Positions 26,781-35,901 of a DNA stretch of 64,000 bases are shown piece by piece; position 1 is the first letter of the stretch; each line of letters starts with the position of its first letter. The stretch is from Bacillus aquiflavi (GTDB taxonomy: Bacteria > Bacillota > Bacilli > Bacillales > Cytobacillaceae). A program made the position numbers and the translations under genes. The notes beneath the pieces are model-generated. The model saw only the letters and a program-made list of their open reading frames with translations, ran no database searches and was not told the origin of the DNA. Where the stretch lies: positions 2,232,001 to 2,296,000 of the forward strand of contig NZ_CP082780.1 in the NCBI RefSeq assembly GCF_019915265.1. Direction: 5' to 3'.

Positions 26781-27287
26781 ATGGATATATTATATGGTGT
26801 TGAAGCAAGTAATCAACTTGAGGAAATGGACGATTTTAAAGACCTTTTACAGAAAGAAACAAATATTTTTTTTCAAAATGATTTATTATATATTTATCAA
26901 TACGTTGACGATGCTCTACTGGCAAAAGAGTTACTGAACATTGGAACAGCTTATGAAGCTAATCATGAGCTACTATATATACATAAATATAAACAAGGTG
27001 AGTTATTCTTTGATTATGGAATTCAAAAAACAGATGATGAAGCCTTTTTATTTAAAGAAATGATTGCTGCTTATTATTATGAAAAAGGAGAACAAACAGC
27101 ACAGCAAATGGCACAATTCGAAATTGATGAATATTTAATCGCTGTTACTTATGAATCTGAAAGGCCTATTTATTTTGTTCCCCAGCAGCATGTTCAGTTC
27201 ATAATTAGGCTTGTAAAAGCTTACGCCATAGAAGTGTCATTTTTACATCTCGACAAATCAAAAAAAAAAAAAACGGATAAAATATAA
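26781..27287 (+). CDS. Hypothetical protein between yqgX and yqgW
   Basis: A 168-residue, acidic, soluble-looking protein starting MDILYGVEASNQLEEMDDF and ending in a lysine run. GAGGT lies 6 nt before the ATG at 26781; an ATG 15 nt earlier has no site. Aromatic-rich segments (LLYIYQYVDD, AAYYYEKGEQT) are visible but no domain is recognised. It is divergent from yqgX, about 60 bp before yqgW. Confidence 0.65.
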   Translation: MDILYGVEASNQLEEMDDFKDLLQKETNIFFQNDLLYIYQYVDDALLAKELLNIGTAYEANHELLYIHKYKQGELFFDYGIQKTDDEAFLFKEMIAAYYYEKGEQTAQQMAQFEIDEYLIAVTYESERPIYFVPQQHVQFIIRLVKAYAIEVSFLHLDKSKKKKTDKI

Positions 27288-27348
27288 TACAGACGTAAAA
27301 AATAGTACAATACTTTACATAAAGTGTGATGATAAAGGGGGCTATAAA

Positions 27349-27519
27349 ATGGGACTGGTCATTATTTTTGGATTAGTAACGATATTGGCAGCTTTCGGTT
27401 CAATTAGTGCATTAAAAAACAAAAATTTCCTCGGTGCATTTTTTGGAATTGGAACTTTAGCTGTATTTGGTTGGTTTACTTTTATGACTGTATTAAAATC
27501 AGGTTATCCTGTAGCCTAA
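27349..27519 (+). CDS. yqgW: DUF2759 small membrane protein YqgW
   Basis: A 56-residue protein with two hydrophobic helices: MGLVIIFGLVTILAAFG and FGIGTLAVFGWFTFMTV, joined by the basic loop LKNKNFLGA. AAAGGGGG precedes the ATG. The size and topology match the DUF2759/YqgW family, which is conserved here in Bacillus and uncharacterised. Confidence 0.78.
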   Translation: MGLVIIFGLVTILAAFGSISALKNKNFLGAFFGIGTLAVFGWFTFMTVLKSGYPVA

Positions 27520-27536
27520 CTTATTTATGCAGAAAT

Positions 27537-27563
27537 GGACTGTCAAAAAGACAGTCCGTTTTG
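27537..27563. terminator. Terminator after yqgW
   Basis: GGACTGTC and GACAGTCC form a perfect 8-bp stem with an AAAAA loop followed by GTTTTG. It lies right after yqgW and may also catch transcription from yqgU on the other strand. Confidence 0.75.
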
Positions 27564-27567
27564 TGTT

Positions 27568-27691
27568 GTTGACAAAAATAATATTTTGATTTTATCGTAC
27601 TAGTTTAAAAATTGAGGCGGGAGTGAATAAAACAGGAGTTTATGAGCTTACAACGAAGCGCATGCAAAGATGAGCGTTTGTCAAAAGTCCG
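27568..27691 (+). repeat. Dispersed intergenic repeat, copy 5
   Basis: GTTGACAAA at 27568 leads through GGCGGGAGTGAATAAAAC, GTTTATGAGCTTACAACG and GCATGCAAAGATGAGCG to TTTGTCAAAAGTCCG. This gives the inverted ends GTTGACAAA / TTTGTCAAA. It lies between the yqgU stop and the shared terminator. Confidence 0.65.
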
Positions 27692-27726
27692 TTTTTGCAG
27701 CAGCTTTTTCTGTCACCTGTCTATTA

Positions 27727-28890
27727 TTACTTCTCAATAATCGTTATTACTTCTTGCGTTTTTAGATTAATTAACTTCTCAAATTGATAACCATATAAAA
27801 TATATTCTCCATCCGGTGAAACGCTGATTGGCTCATTATTAAGACCTTCTATTACGGTTTCCTCTTTTCCAGTAATGAGATCATATGCTACAAGAAGAAA
27901 ATCATCGCGATAATTTTCTTCTTCTTTACTATATTTTGGTCGAAATGTATAAAATTTTTGCTCCTTTTCATCAATATCATAATAAGGAATAAGCCAATCG
28001 GAATATCTTGATAAATGTGGGATTTTAAACGAAAGTAGCTTTTTGAGCTTTTTATCAAAAATTATATATTCCGCCTTGTCTGTTTCACTATGATTTACTG
28101 AAATAGCTAATAGATAGTCTCCGAAAGAATGAAAATGGATCGCTTCAGAAGGCACGAGCTTTTCTTCGTCCGTTTTAATGTTTTTTCTCACGAACGGAGC
28201 TGTTAAAGCAGGAGTCTCGTGATCCCATTTTAAATAGCCTACTTCCTTATCTGTTATCCATTGAACAAACGGTTCGGTTAACGAAACAGCTGAAAGCTTT
28301 TGCTTATTAATTTCCCAAAGGCTCATTTTAAATGACCAGTCTTCATTAAACGTTGAAATTAATATCTTATTTTCATTAAAAGAACTCCATGCAAATGAAA
28401 GTTCAGCTGATTCTAACTGTTCAGATGCTAATAGCTTTCCCGTTTGATCAATGACAGTTACGATAGCTAAATATTCAGACGGAGCAGAATGGATTAAAAT
28501 ATTGTTTTTCCATGGGCTAATTTCCGTATAAGCAATTGGTGCTTTACTATTATAAAGCAGTTCACTTTTTCCTAAAAAAATGTTATATGTATATACATTT
28601 GTTCCATTGCTTAAATTTGTTAAATACAAAATAGTATCATCATTTAACCAACCTACTATTTTATAAAACTGACCCTCTTGTATTTTTAATGAGTTGTAAA
28701 GTGCCTCATCAAAAACTCTATTATTTCGTGTTTCCTGTTCAATATTCTCATCTTTATTATTTGACGGTGATTGTAATAAAATTTGCTTATCTTGTTTACA
28801 TCCTGCTAAAACCAATACGGAAAAGGTTAAAATAAATATAAAAGTCTTAAATTGTCTATTACAATCACCCGTTTTTCTTGAGTAAACCAA
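27727..28890 (-). CDS. yqgU: Lipoprotein YqgU
   Basis: A TTG at 28890, 7 nt after AAGGAGG, gives 387 residues. The signal peptide ends in the lipobox VLAGC (residues 22-26), so the protein is lipid-anchored outside the membrane. The rest reads as a repeated beta-strand pattern (GWLNDDTILYLTNL, FAWSSFNENKILIST, ISVSPDGEYILYGY), suggesting a beta-propeller-like fold. An upstream in-frame ATG at 28932 would run through the ribosome binding site. Orthologue of YqgU by position and architecture; function unknown. Confidence 0.85.
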   Translation of the reverse strand: MVYSRKTGDCNRQFKTFIFILTFSVLVLAGCKQDKQILLQSPSNNKDENIEQETRNNRVFDEALYNSLKIQEGQFYKIVGWLNDDTILYLTNLSNGTNVYTYNIFLGKSELLYNSKAPIAYTEISPWKNNILIHSAPSEYLAIVTVIDQTGKLLASEQLESAELSFAWSSFNENKILISTFNEDWSFKMSLWEINKQKLSAVSLTEPFVQWITDKEVGYLKWDHETPALTAPFVRKNIKTDEEKLVPSEAIHFHSFGDYLLAISVNHSETDKAEYIIFDKKLKKLLSFKIPHLSRYSDWLIPYYDIDEKEQKFYTFRPKYSKEEENYRDDFLLVAYDLITGKEETVIEGLNNEPISVSPDGEYILYGYQFEKLINLKTQEVITIIEK

Positions 28891-28994
28891 TTCCGTACCT
28901 CCTTTTTTCACATACATATATATATTATACACGATTCATACACATAAATGTTTCAATTATTTCAAATTTGTTTTAAATGTAACTTTATAAATTT

Positions 28995-29021
28995 AAAATA
29001 AGCCGTTGATCGGCTTATTTT
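28995..29021. terminator. Terminator after yqgT
   Basis: AAAATAAGCCG and CGGCTTATTTT make a perfect 11-bp stem with a TTGAT loop, about 40 nt past the yqgT stop and T-rich in both directions. Confidence 0.85.
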
Positions 29022-29061
29022 AAATAATAGAAATAATTTGGTTATATTTTTAATATATACG

Positions 29062-30249
29062 TTACATGTAAAGAGAAGCAAGAAATATACCAAGCACTTC
29101 TTGATAAATTTCATCAAATTGAGATAAAGGCAAGGGATTAACACCTTTCCCAAGTTCAATTGTAAAACCTGGTTTGCGAAATTCCTGTATAAACCAATCT
29201 TTATACCCTGCATGACTATCTACATATTGGATTGCACGATATCCACTCACCCGTTCGAATTCTGTAGCGATCACTTTTGATTGTGGAGGTTCGAAACCTT
29301 CATAGCCCCAATAAAATTCTTTTCCTTGTGTATGAAAAGCGAGCATTTTATCAAAGCGACCACTCCGAGCTAAATCAGCCATTGCTTTTGCTTCCGGTTC
29401 AGTTAAAGGGGCATCTCCTGGATAATCACGTGGAGCGGGTTGCTTCGGCTCTTTTCGTTTTTTTTCAATATCCCAATTTGCCGGGTATTGATTATTTAAG
29501 TCAACACCACGAATATTCGCTTTCCATCCTGAGAAATCAGTACTGCCTTTATTTATTTTTATCACTTCATCTTTCATTTTAGAAGGAGGACCGTTTAATA
29601 TTAAATCTACGCCATCAGGATTCACCATTGGAACAATTGTTAATTCTACTTGATGATAAAGTGGCAGCGGATTCAATCCACGAATTGGATAATTATTTGT
29701 TTGTGATCGTACATATTCATTAACTAATCTCATTAGTATCGGTGTCGTAATCCACTCATTTGCATGAAATGAGGCATTTATTTGTACTTTTTTTGGTCCC
29801 TTACCAATCTTAATTACATGGAGCGGTTTCCCTAAAACAGATGTACCAACTGATCTTTCTGTAATAAAAGGATATATTTCCTTTAACTTAACTAAATCTT
29901 CCTGCAGTTTCGTAGAGTTGTATTCTATTTTCCCATTTACTACAAAGTACGTAACTCTTTTTGGCAGTAAAATAATATCACCAGGCTTAAGTAAATTCGG
30001 ATTTTTTGTTTGATTCAGAAGGAGCAACGCATCAACTGAGATATGTCGTGCCGCAGCGAGCTTCCAAAACGTGTCTCCTCGTTTAATTGTATATTGTTGA
30101 GTAATAAATCCAGGAATATTTACTTCCTGTCCAACGGGCAGCGAAGAGCTTTTTAAATTAGGATTAGAATCAATAATGAGCTGAACATTCACTAAAAATA
30201 ATTGGCTATAATACCAAAACGTATCGCCGGAACGAATCTTTACTTTCAT
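29062..30249 (-). CDS. yqgT: Gamma-D-glutamyl-L-diamino acid peptidase with two LysM domains (M14)
   Basis: A 395-residue cell-wall peptidase. Two LysM peptidoglycan-binding domains cover residues 1-47 and 52-95 (KIRSGDTFWYYSQL, YTIKRGDTFWKLAA). A zinc carboxypeptidase domain from about 110 has HANEWIT (His and Glu ligands), MVNPDGVDL, LNNQYPANW, AFHTQGKEFYW (third ligand His) and FTIELGKG with the catalytic Glu. There is no classical signal peptide, as in the sporulation endopeptidase family to which YqgT belongs. It probably cleaves between D-Glu and diaminopimelate in stem peptides. A GAAGGGGGAAG site precedes the start. Confidence 0.9.
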   Translation of the reverse strand: MKVKIRSGDTFWYYSQLFLVNVQLIIDSNPNLKSSSLPVGQEVNIPGFITQQYTIKRGDTFWKLAAARHISVDALLLLNQTKNPNLLKPGDIILLPKRVTYFVVNGKIEYNSTKLQEDLVKLKEIYPFITERSVGTSVLGKPLHVIKIGKGPKKVQINASFHANEWITTPILMRLVNEYVRSQTNNYPIRGLNPLPLYHQVELTIVPMVNPDGVDLILNGPPSKMKDEVIKINKGSTDFSGWKANIRGVDLNNQYPANWDIEKKRKEPKQPAPRDYPGDAPLTEPEAKAMADLARSGRFDKMLAFHTQGKEFYWGYEGFEPPQSKVIATEFERVSGYRAIQYVDSHAGYKDWFIQEFRKPGFTIELGKGVNPLPLSQFDEIYQEVLGIFLASLYM

Positions 30250-30473
30250 TTATCTTCCCCCTTCCCATCACTTATTAAATTATGACGGATAAAAGGAAAT
30301 ATGCTGAGATAATGCTTCATTTAATGAATTAGAACATTCAAATTAGTGAAATAAACGAGGGAAATGCTGTAGGAAAATTAGATAAAAACTGGCTTAATTG
30401 ATCGTTTGATCAGTCAGACATTTACCGTTGACAATTGCCACATATTTTCTTCTGCAGCAAGTTTCACTTTTGG

Positions 30474-30499
30474 AAGAAAAAAAGACAGCGAATGCTGTC
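30474..30499 (-). terminator. Terminator of the XRE regulator operon
   Basis: GACAGC / GCTGTC with a 4-nt loop, followed on the minus strand by T7, about 45 nt past the small membrane protein gene. Confidence 0.8.
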
Positions 30500-30542
30500 C
30501 TTCTCGTGTTCTGCAATCGTGCCCGTTTGCAGAACATCTTAA

Positions 30543-30725
30543 CTAATATTTCGTTTCTTTCTCTCGGCTCCATTGCGGAAAAAGAAGGGTAATAAGATAA
30601 AGGAAAGCTGCTGTTGCAACTATTGACTGGCTGATGGATAACCAATCAATTCCTCCATGCTTGATTAAGCTGACAATTATAATCCCTATAATGATGCCTA
30701 AACCAGTTAAAAGTGTGTTTTCCAA
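30543..30725 (-). CDS. Small membrane protein coupled to the XRE regulator
   Basis: A 60-residue protein from a TTG at 30725, overlapping the regulator gene by 19 nt. It has two hydrophobic helices (LLTGLGIIIGIIIVSLI and SIVATAAFLYLITLLF) and a charged C-terminus. It is not recognised as a family. XRE regulator plus small membrane protein pairs are common in Bacillus, where the membrane protein often modulates or is controlled by the regulator; that role is inferred here. Confidence 0.6.
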   Translation of the reverse strand: MENTLLTGLGIIIGIIIVSLIKHGGIDWLSISQSIVATAAFLYLITLLFPQWSREKETKY

Positions 30726-30973
30726 TTCAAACTTACCGATCCTTTACTATCTTGAATTACTTTTTCTTTCAAGCCCTCATCACTCCTTAATAGTTCATCG
30801 ATTGTGATATTAAATAAGTCGCTTAAATTAATAATCACTTCGATACTGGGATAGTTTTTATTTGTTTCCCACTTTGAAACTGATTGACGACTAACATATA
30901 TTTTTTCAGCAAGGTAATCTTGTGACCAACCTCTTTTTTCTCTTTCCCTTTTTAATTTATCTCCAAAAAGCAC
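30707..30973 (-). CDS. XRE-family transcriptional regulator
   Basis: An 88-residue protein with an HTH_3 domain at residues 5-62: LKREREKRGWSQDYLAEKIYVSRQSVSKWETNKNYPSIE..., then ISLSDLF-like helices and the typical ITIDELLRSDE end. A short tail (KGSVSLNWKTHF) breaks off where homologues often continue into membrane helices, and those helices are encoded by the overlapping next frame. It may therefore be a split version of an HTH-plus-membrane protein. The family usually autoregulates. Confidence 0.8.
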   Translation of the reverse strand: MLFGDKLKREREKRGWSQDYLAEKIYVSRQSVSKWETNKNYPSIEVIINLSDLFNITIDELLRSDEGLKEKVIQDSKGSVSLNWKTHF

Positions 30974-31052
30974 GTTGTTCGTCGCCCTTTCCTATATCAG
31001 TTTCTTATCTCCAGTATTATTGTGATGAATAGCTAAAGTAAAGATAGTTAAA

Positions 31053-31094
31053 GGCGCATCAAGGCGCAACATTTTGTTGCTGCCCTGATGCGCC
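31053..31094 (-). terminator. Long hairpin after the deaminase gene
   Basis: GGCGCATCA / TGATGCGCC pair with an inner GGCGCAAC / GTTGCTGCC stem. The T-tract is weak. It lies about 50 nt past the deaminase stop and probably acts as its terminator. Confidence 0.6.
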
Positions 31095-31140
31095 ACAAAA
31101 TTCTCTTGTATCTTCACCAATCGCGCCCGATTACGCAGTT

Positions 31141-31560
31141 TTACTCATTAAATAACTCTTCATCTGGATAAGCAGCAGTCCAATGAAAAGGCTGTACCTC
31201 TGATAAAGACTTAAAAACTAAATCTTTTCCAGGTACAGTAACTGCTACCTTTACATTTGGTCCCCAATAAATTAATCTTTCTTGACATACTCCACACGGG
31301 GATAATACTTTAAAATCCGAATTTTCATCATCTCGTACAACGCATATTGAATGAGTTACTCTTTTATCAAGTTTATGAGCTTCCAGAATTGCTCCTGTTT
31401 CAATACAGAGTTCCGTTGCAGCAACAATAACTTCGGGTGCTATACTTGTCAAAATTGTACCGTCCTCTAGTGCTATTGCTGCTGCACCACCCCAGTTAGA
31501 GGGATATCTTTCTTTAATTAATTCAACTGCCGAATTATATAATCGTTTTTCAATGTCCAT
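31141..31560 (-). CDS. Cytidine deaminase-like protein
   Basis: A 139-residue, single-domain zinc deaminase fold. Residues 50-54 (ELCIE) supply a Cys zinc ligand and the proton-shuttling Glu54, in place of the usual C/H-A-E. PCGVC at 88-92 provides Cys89 and Cys92. The spacing fits homotetrameric cytidine or blasticidin-S-type deaminases. The substrate is not certain from sequence. It is monocistronic, between the XRE pair and ltaS, and has no counterpart here in B. subtilis. Confidence 0.8.
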   Translation of the reverse strand: MDIEKRLYNSAVELIKERYPSNWGGAAAIALEDGTILTSIAPEVIVAATELCIETGAILEAHKLDKRVTHSICVVRDDENSDFKVLSPCGVCQERLIYWGPNVKVAVTVPGKDLVFKSLSEVQPFHWTAAYPDEELFNE

Positions 31561-31691
31561 TATTATTTCCCTCGTAAATAATATATTTTCTGTCTAGGAT
31601 TGACTAAGCTGTGTTGTTGTTCTACAAAATGACCCTTTATGATCCGTTAAGCCAGCCATTGATTTTTTTAAATATTTATCTTTGCTTTAAA

Positions 31692-33554
31692 TCATTTGCG
31701 ATACTCACTATTTTCATAGAATCGAAGAAGATCTCCATTAATAATTTTATCTGAGTATTCAAGCTCATTTTTTGCCTTTTCCATGTATGGCTCACATGAG
31801 CTTTCGTCTGTTGGTTCTCCCGTACTTTTGTCATAGCATACTCCCCGGGTGTATACGTAGTCATCCGTAATAAAGCTGCCATCACGAAGAACAACAAAAT
31901 TCATTCTTTCTTTTGAAAACAAGTCAGAACCAAATTGAATATCTTGTTTCGTATCAATACCTAACAAATGAAGGATCGTCGGCTTTAAATCAATCTGACC
32001 AGAAACATTCGAAATTGTTCCTCCCTTTTGTCCAGGTATATGGATAATCAATGGAACACGCTGTAATTGAGTACTTACAAATGGTGTAACTTCTTCACCT
32101 AAAAATTCACTCATTGTTTTATTATGATTTTCGGAAATTCCATAATGGTCTCCATAGAAAATTAAAATTGAATCTTCATAAATACCTTCTTCTTTTAAAC
32201 GTTCAACAAAAATTTTCAATGACTCATCCATGTATCGAACTGTAGGAAAATAATTATTTACAGTCTTATTATTTGAGTCATAAGGTTCTATAAATTGATC
32301 TTCCTCTTCTAAAACAAATGGAAAATGATTAGTAAGTGTAATAAATTTTGCATAAAAAGGCTTTGGCATTTCCTTCAAATGAGTAATCGACTGTTCAAAG
32401 AAGTCAATATCCTTTAAGCCCCAGCCAATTGAATTTTCCTCATTAATATTATAGTCTGTCATTGAATAAAAGCGGTTGTATCCAAGAGATTGGTACATAA
32501 TATCGCGATTCCAAAAGCTTTTATTATTAGCATGCAATGATGCAGTGAAATAGCCATTTTCACTTAAAATTTTTGGTGTTGCCGTATATTTATTTCCAGA
32601 GTTAGTAAAAAACACAGCACCGCGGCTTAATGGATATAACGAGTTCTCTACAATGAACTCTGAGTCAGATGTTTTTCCTTGACCTGTTTGGTGATAAAAC
32701 TGGTCAAAATAATAGCTTTCCTTTATCAATTGATTTAAAAACGGTGTAATTTCTTGACCGTTTACTCTTTCATTGATGACAAAGCTTTGAAGAGATTCCA
32801 TTGATACTAAAATAACATTCTTGCCTTTTGATATACCAAAAAGATCTTCGTTAGGACCTTTATAATTAGCTTGAACATAGTTATCAATATCTACTAATTC
32901 GCTCCCATCTGCTAATGCACGTTGTGCAGTTGTCTTCGATTGAAGAAACGCATCGTAAATATGATAATTATATGTGCCGATATTTTTAACGAGCATCTCC
33001 CTGTCAAACGTTCTAGTTAGTAATTGTGGGCGCTCAGTTTCAGCCAAACCTAAATTGAAAAATGTAATGGCAATTGCAACGAGGAAAAATGCACGTTTGC
33101 CAACTTTAGAATACTCTCGGTTCACAATAAAACTTGGCTTATACTTTAAAATGAGCACAAGAATGATAAAATCAACAAAATAAAGAAAGTCTGTTACTTG
33201 CAGCAATTCAGTCACACTGCTGCCTAAATCACTCATATTACTCGTTTGAAATAAAACTGGAAGCGTTAAAAAATCATTAAAGAAGCGATAAAACATAACA
33301 TTCGCAAAAAAAACAAATGAAAGTAAAAAGCTTGTAATTATAATATAACGATTTCTATTTTTCTGTTTTATAAACAAGCCTATACAAAAAATAAACATTA
33401 AAAAGCTTAACGGATTGATAAACAAAATAAACTCTTGTTTCCAATTCTCAATTTTAATATCAAAGCTAGTTTTATAGACAATATACTTTTTTAACCAAAG
33501 TAATACTGTTGCGACTACAAATAATGAAACCTTTGAAGATTTTAAACTCCGCAT
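31692..33554 (-). CDS. ltaS: Lipoteichoic acid synthase-type sulfatase
   Basis: A protein of about 620 residues: five N-terminal membrane helices (about residues 10-30, 45-63, 70-92, 120-138, 155-172) and an extracellular alkaline-phosphatase-like domain. Metal and catalytic residues are Glu254 (VSMES), the nucleophile Thr296 in GQGKTSDSE, and FYGDHYG. Members polymerise glycerol phosphate from phosphatidylglycerol into lipoteichoic acid; YqgS, at this locus in B. subtilis, is one of several paralogues. ATG at 33554 lies 8 nt after GGGAGG; a GTG one codon earlier is possible. The 292 bp between it and yqgQ is AT-rich and shows nothing clear. Confidence 0.93.
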   Translation of the reverse strand: MRSLKSSKVSLFVVATVLLWLKKYIVYKTSFDIKIENWKQEFILFINPLSFLMFIFCIGLFIKQKNRNRYIIITSFLLSFVFFANVMFYRFFNDFLTLPVLFQTSNMSDLGSSVTELLQVTDFLYFVDFIILVLILKYKPSFIVNREYSKVGKRAFFLVAIAITFFNLGLAETERPQLLTRTFDREMLVKNIGTYNYHIYDAFLQSKTTAQRALADGSELVDIDNYVQANYKGPNEDLFGISKGKNVILVSMESLQSFVINERVNGQEITPFLNQLIKESYYFDQFYHQTGQGKTSDSEFIVENSLYPLSRGAVFFTNSGNKYTATPKILSENGYFTASLHANNKSFWNRDIMYQSLGYNRFYSMTDYNINEENSIGWGLKDIDFFEQSITHLKEMPKPFYAKFITLTNHFPFVLEEEDQFIEPYDSNNKTVNNYFPTVRYMDESLKIFVERLKEEGIYEDSILIFYGDHYGISENHNKTMSEFLGEEVTPFVSTQLQRVPLIIHIPGQKGGTISNVSGQIDLKPTILHLLGIDTKQDIQFGSDLFSKERMNFVVLRDGSFITDDYVYTRGVCYDKSTGEPTDESSCEPYMEKAKNELEYSDKIINGDLLRFYENSEYRK

Positions 33555-33849
33555 CACTTAATGCCTCCCTAGTCAATAATAAAACGGGATTTTTTCTTCA
33601 TCTTTACATTAATAGGTAAATATTTACCTAAACATACATAATCTTAATATTTTTTTTACAAAAAAGCAACATTGTTTTTATTTCATTTTTCTGCAGAAAT
33701 TTACGTTTCCACCAACCTTTTAATCTATTCGGAAATTTGCTCAAATTAAGATTAATTTTCCTTACAAACTGGCTTCTATATACATTAGACGATTGAAGCT
33801 CTAAAAGGTTTCAAGTTTGTCCACTTTTTGAAAATTAGTCTTGTATATT

Positions 33850-34047
33850 TCATTTTTCTTTTAATTGCATTTCATGTCGTAACAACAATAAAGCTGTTTG
33901 ATAAACTTTTGTCTCGATTAGTTTGGAATTGTAAAGTTCTTTTATTTCTGATTCCATTAATTCCAGGTCTGCCAAGCGATCTCCAGTATAAATAAAGGTT
34001 CCGTATCTTTGTAATAATTTTTGAACATCATAAATCGTTTTCATCAT
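33850..34047 (-). CDS. yqgQ: YqgQ family protein
   Basis: A 65-residue helical protein, MMKTIYDVQKLLQRYGTFIY..., with conserved RYGTFIYTGDR and a C-terminal helix rich in Leu and Glu (DUF910/YqgQ). The GAGGG site fits ATG 34047 or, with better spacing, 34044; the frame open to 34083 is not supported. In B. subtilis yqgQ is followed by glcK; no glucokinase gene is present here. Function unknown, possibly nucleic-acid binding. Confidence 0.85.
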   Translation of the reverse strand: MMKTIYDVQKLLQRYGTFIYTGDRLADLELMESEIKELYNSKLIETKVYQTALLLLRHEMQLKEK

Positions 34048-34183
34048 TGCCCTCACAAAATAAGAATGTGTAAAAATGAACATACTCTAATATATCATTA
34101 TAATTTAAATCATTATTAGTCTCAACCTTTACATCATGTTAATTATAGTAAATATAAAAAAGGGCAAATGAATCTTTCAAAAT

Positions 34184-34275
34184 GTTGACAAATCAGTTTA
34201 TAAAAAACTGTTCTATTTGCGTTCCGCCTTGATAGTGAAAAAAATCATTCATATATTGACTTTGTCTCAAAATTG
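34184..34275 (-). repeat. Dispersed intergenic repeat, copy 3
   Basis: On the minus strand: GAGACAAAG near 34261-34268, then TCAAGGCGGAACGCAAATAG, AACAG...AAACTGA and TTTGTCAACATTTTGAAAG ending near 34175-34192. The ends are inverted as in the other copies. It lies just downstream of spoVAF. Confidence 0.65.
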
Positions 34276-34300
34276 AAAGGTGCATCTTTTTATCTTCAGA

Positions 34301-35761
34301 TTATCGATCGGGATCTTTAGGTTTTAAAATACGCGGTCTACGGTTTTTAAGCGGAATCGGTGAGCGAATAATAACATCGCGCATTGCCCGTAAATTAAAT
34401 GGAATAAACGGCCACAAATATGGAACACTGAATGATTTCATCCTTATAAGCATAATTAACCAAAGCGCAATTCCAATGACAAACCCATATACATGAAATA
34501 TTGCTGTAACAACTAATAAGCCAATGCGAATCATTCGATTAGCAAGACTCATTTCATAACTTGGCGTTGAAAAAGTTCCAATAGCAGCAATTGATAAATA
34601 TAAAATCACTTCATTTGATAGTAACCCTACTTCAACAGCAACTTGGCCAATCATTAATGCAGCTACTAGTCCAAGGGCAGTTGCTAATGAACTTGGTGTA
34701 TGAATAGCAGCCATTCTTAACATATCAATTCCCACTTCAACGATTAAAAATTGGATAAACAGCGGGATTTCTCCCGGTTCATTTGGGCCAACATACGAAA
34801 TTGCCTCAGGTAATAAATGAGGATTCGCAGCAAATAAATACCATAAGGGTAACAAAAAAATTGACGCCCAAACAGCTAAAAATCGAACAAATCGTAAATA
34901 AGCCCCAATTAATGGCTTATTTCGATATTCTTCAGCATGCTGTAAATGGTGCCAAAATGTAGTTGGCGTAATAATGACGCTTGGTGATCCGTCAACAATG
35001 ATACATGCATGTCCCTCATAAAGATGCGTAGCGGCTGTGTCAGGGCGCTCAGTATATCGAACTAACGGATAGGGATTCCAATGTCTTCCGGAAATGAATT
35101 CTTCAACCGTTTTTTCCGCCATTGGCAAACCATCCGTATCTATCCTCGATAAAGCTTCCTTTAGCTTAGCAACCATCTCCTCATCAGCAATATCTTCAAT
35201 ATAACAAACAACAATATCGGTTTTTGAACGACGTCCGATTTGCATATATTCCATACGCAGTGTCTTATCTCGAACTCTTCTTCTCGTTAACGCAGTGTTA
35301 AAAACAAGCGTCTCGACAAATCCATCGCGTGAGCCGCGGACAACCCGTTCTATATCTGGCTCCTCTGGTCCTCTTACCGGGTATGTTCGAGCATCAATTA
35401 AAATAACCCTATCAATACCATCAACTACTAAAGCGGTTGGACCAGCAAGCACCGCATCAACTGCAGCGTTTAAATCATCTATCGCTTCAACTTCAACATA
35501 TGGGATATATTTTTTCACAAGCTTTTCAAGGGGATCTTTCTCTAGCTGTTCCTTTTCCAAACTAGCTAATAATGTCATTAAATAATGAAGTATATCATCC
35601 TTAATTAATCCATCTATTAAGAATAATGCCATTTTTCTTTCAGCATACTCAACATCGAGCTGAATGACATCAAAACTTTTCTCTACTCCAAGGGCATGGC
35701 GTAAATATTGAATATTTTCATTTATTTTTTGTGAAACTTGTTGCTTTTCGATCTTTTCCAT
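34301..35761 (-). CDS. spoVAF: Spore germination protein of the SpoVAF/GerA family
   Basis: A 486-residue GerA-family A subunit: a soluble N-terminal domain to about residue 290 and four to five membrane helices after that. Diagnostic stretches are LIDARTYPVRGPEEPDIERVVRG, GRHWNPYPLVRYTERPDTA, HACIIVDGSPSVIITPTTFWHH and the C-terminal NLRAMRDVIIRSPIPLKNRRPR. These match SpoVAF rather than GerAA. SpoVAF belongs to the spoVA operon and assembles in the spore inner membrane; here the gene is alone, without spoVA neighbours. AGGTGGG lies before the ATG. Confidence 0.88.
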   Translation of the reverse strand: MEKIEKQQVSQKINENIQYLRHALGVEKSFDVIQLDVEYAERKMALFLIDGLIKDDILHYLMTLLASLEKEQLEKDPLEKLVKKYIPYVEVEAIDDLNAAVDAVLAGPTALVVDGIDRVILIDARTYPVRGPEEPDIERVVRGSRDGFVETLVFNTALTRRRVRDKTLRMEYMQIGRRSKTDIVVCYIEDIADEEMVAKLKEALSRIDTDGLPMAEKTVEEFISGRHWNPYPLVRYTERPDTAATHLYEGHACIIVDGSPSVIITPTTFWHHLQHAEEYRNKPLIGAYLRFVRFLAVWASIFLLPLWYLFAANPHLLPEAISYVGPNEPGEIPLFIQFLIVEVGIDMLRMAAIHTPSSLATALGLVAALMIGQVAVEVGLLSNEVILYLSIAAIGTFSTPSYEMSLANRMIRIGLLVVTAIFHVYGFVIGIALWLIMLIRMKSFSVPYLWPFIPFNLRAMRDVIIRSPIPLKNRRPRILKPKDPDR

Positions 35762-35901
35762 TTGCCCACCTCAATCTCAAAGGTACTAATTTCCATAATT
35801 GACATCCCTTTATAAAAACATACTCCTTAAAGGTATTTAACAAATTGGATGAGCATATCATTTTGTAAAGGGACAAACTTTGAATAAAGAGGGGAACATG
35901 A

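Noticed and set aside
28962-29213. An 83-codon frame over the yqgT 3' end
   Set aside because: It overlaps the yqgT coding end and its terminator in another frame and has no ribosome binding site.
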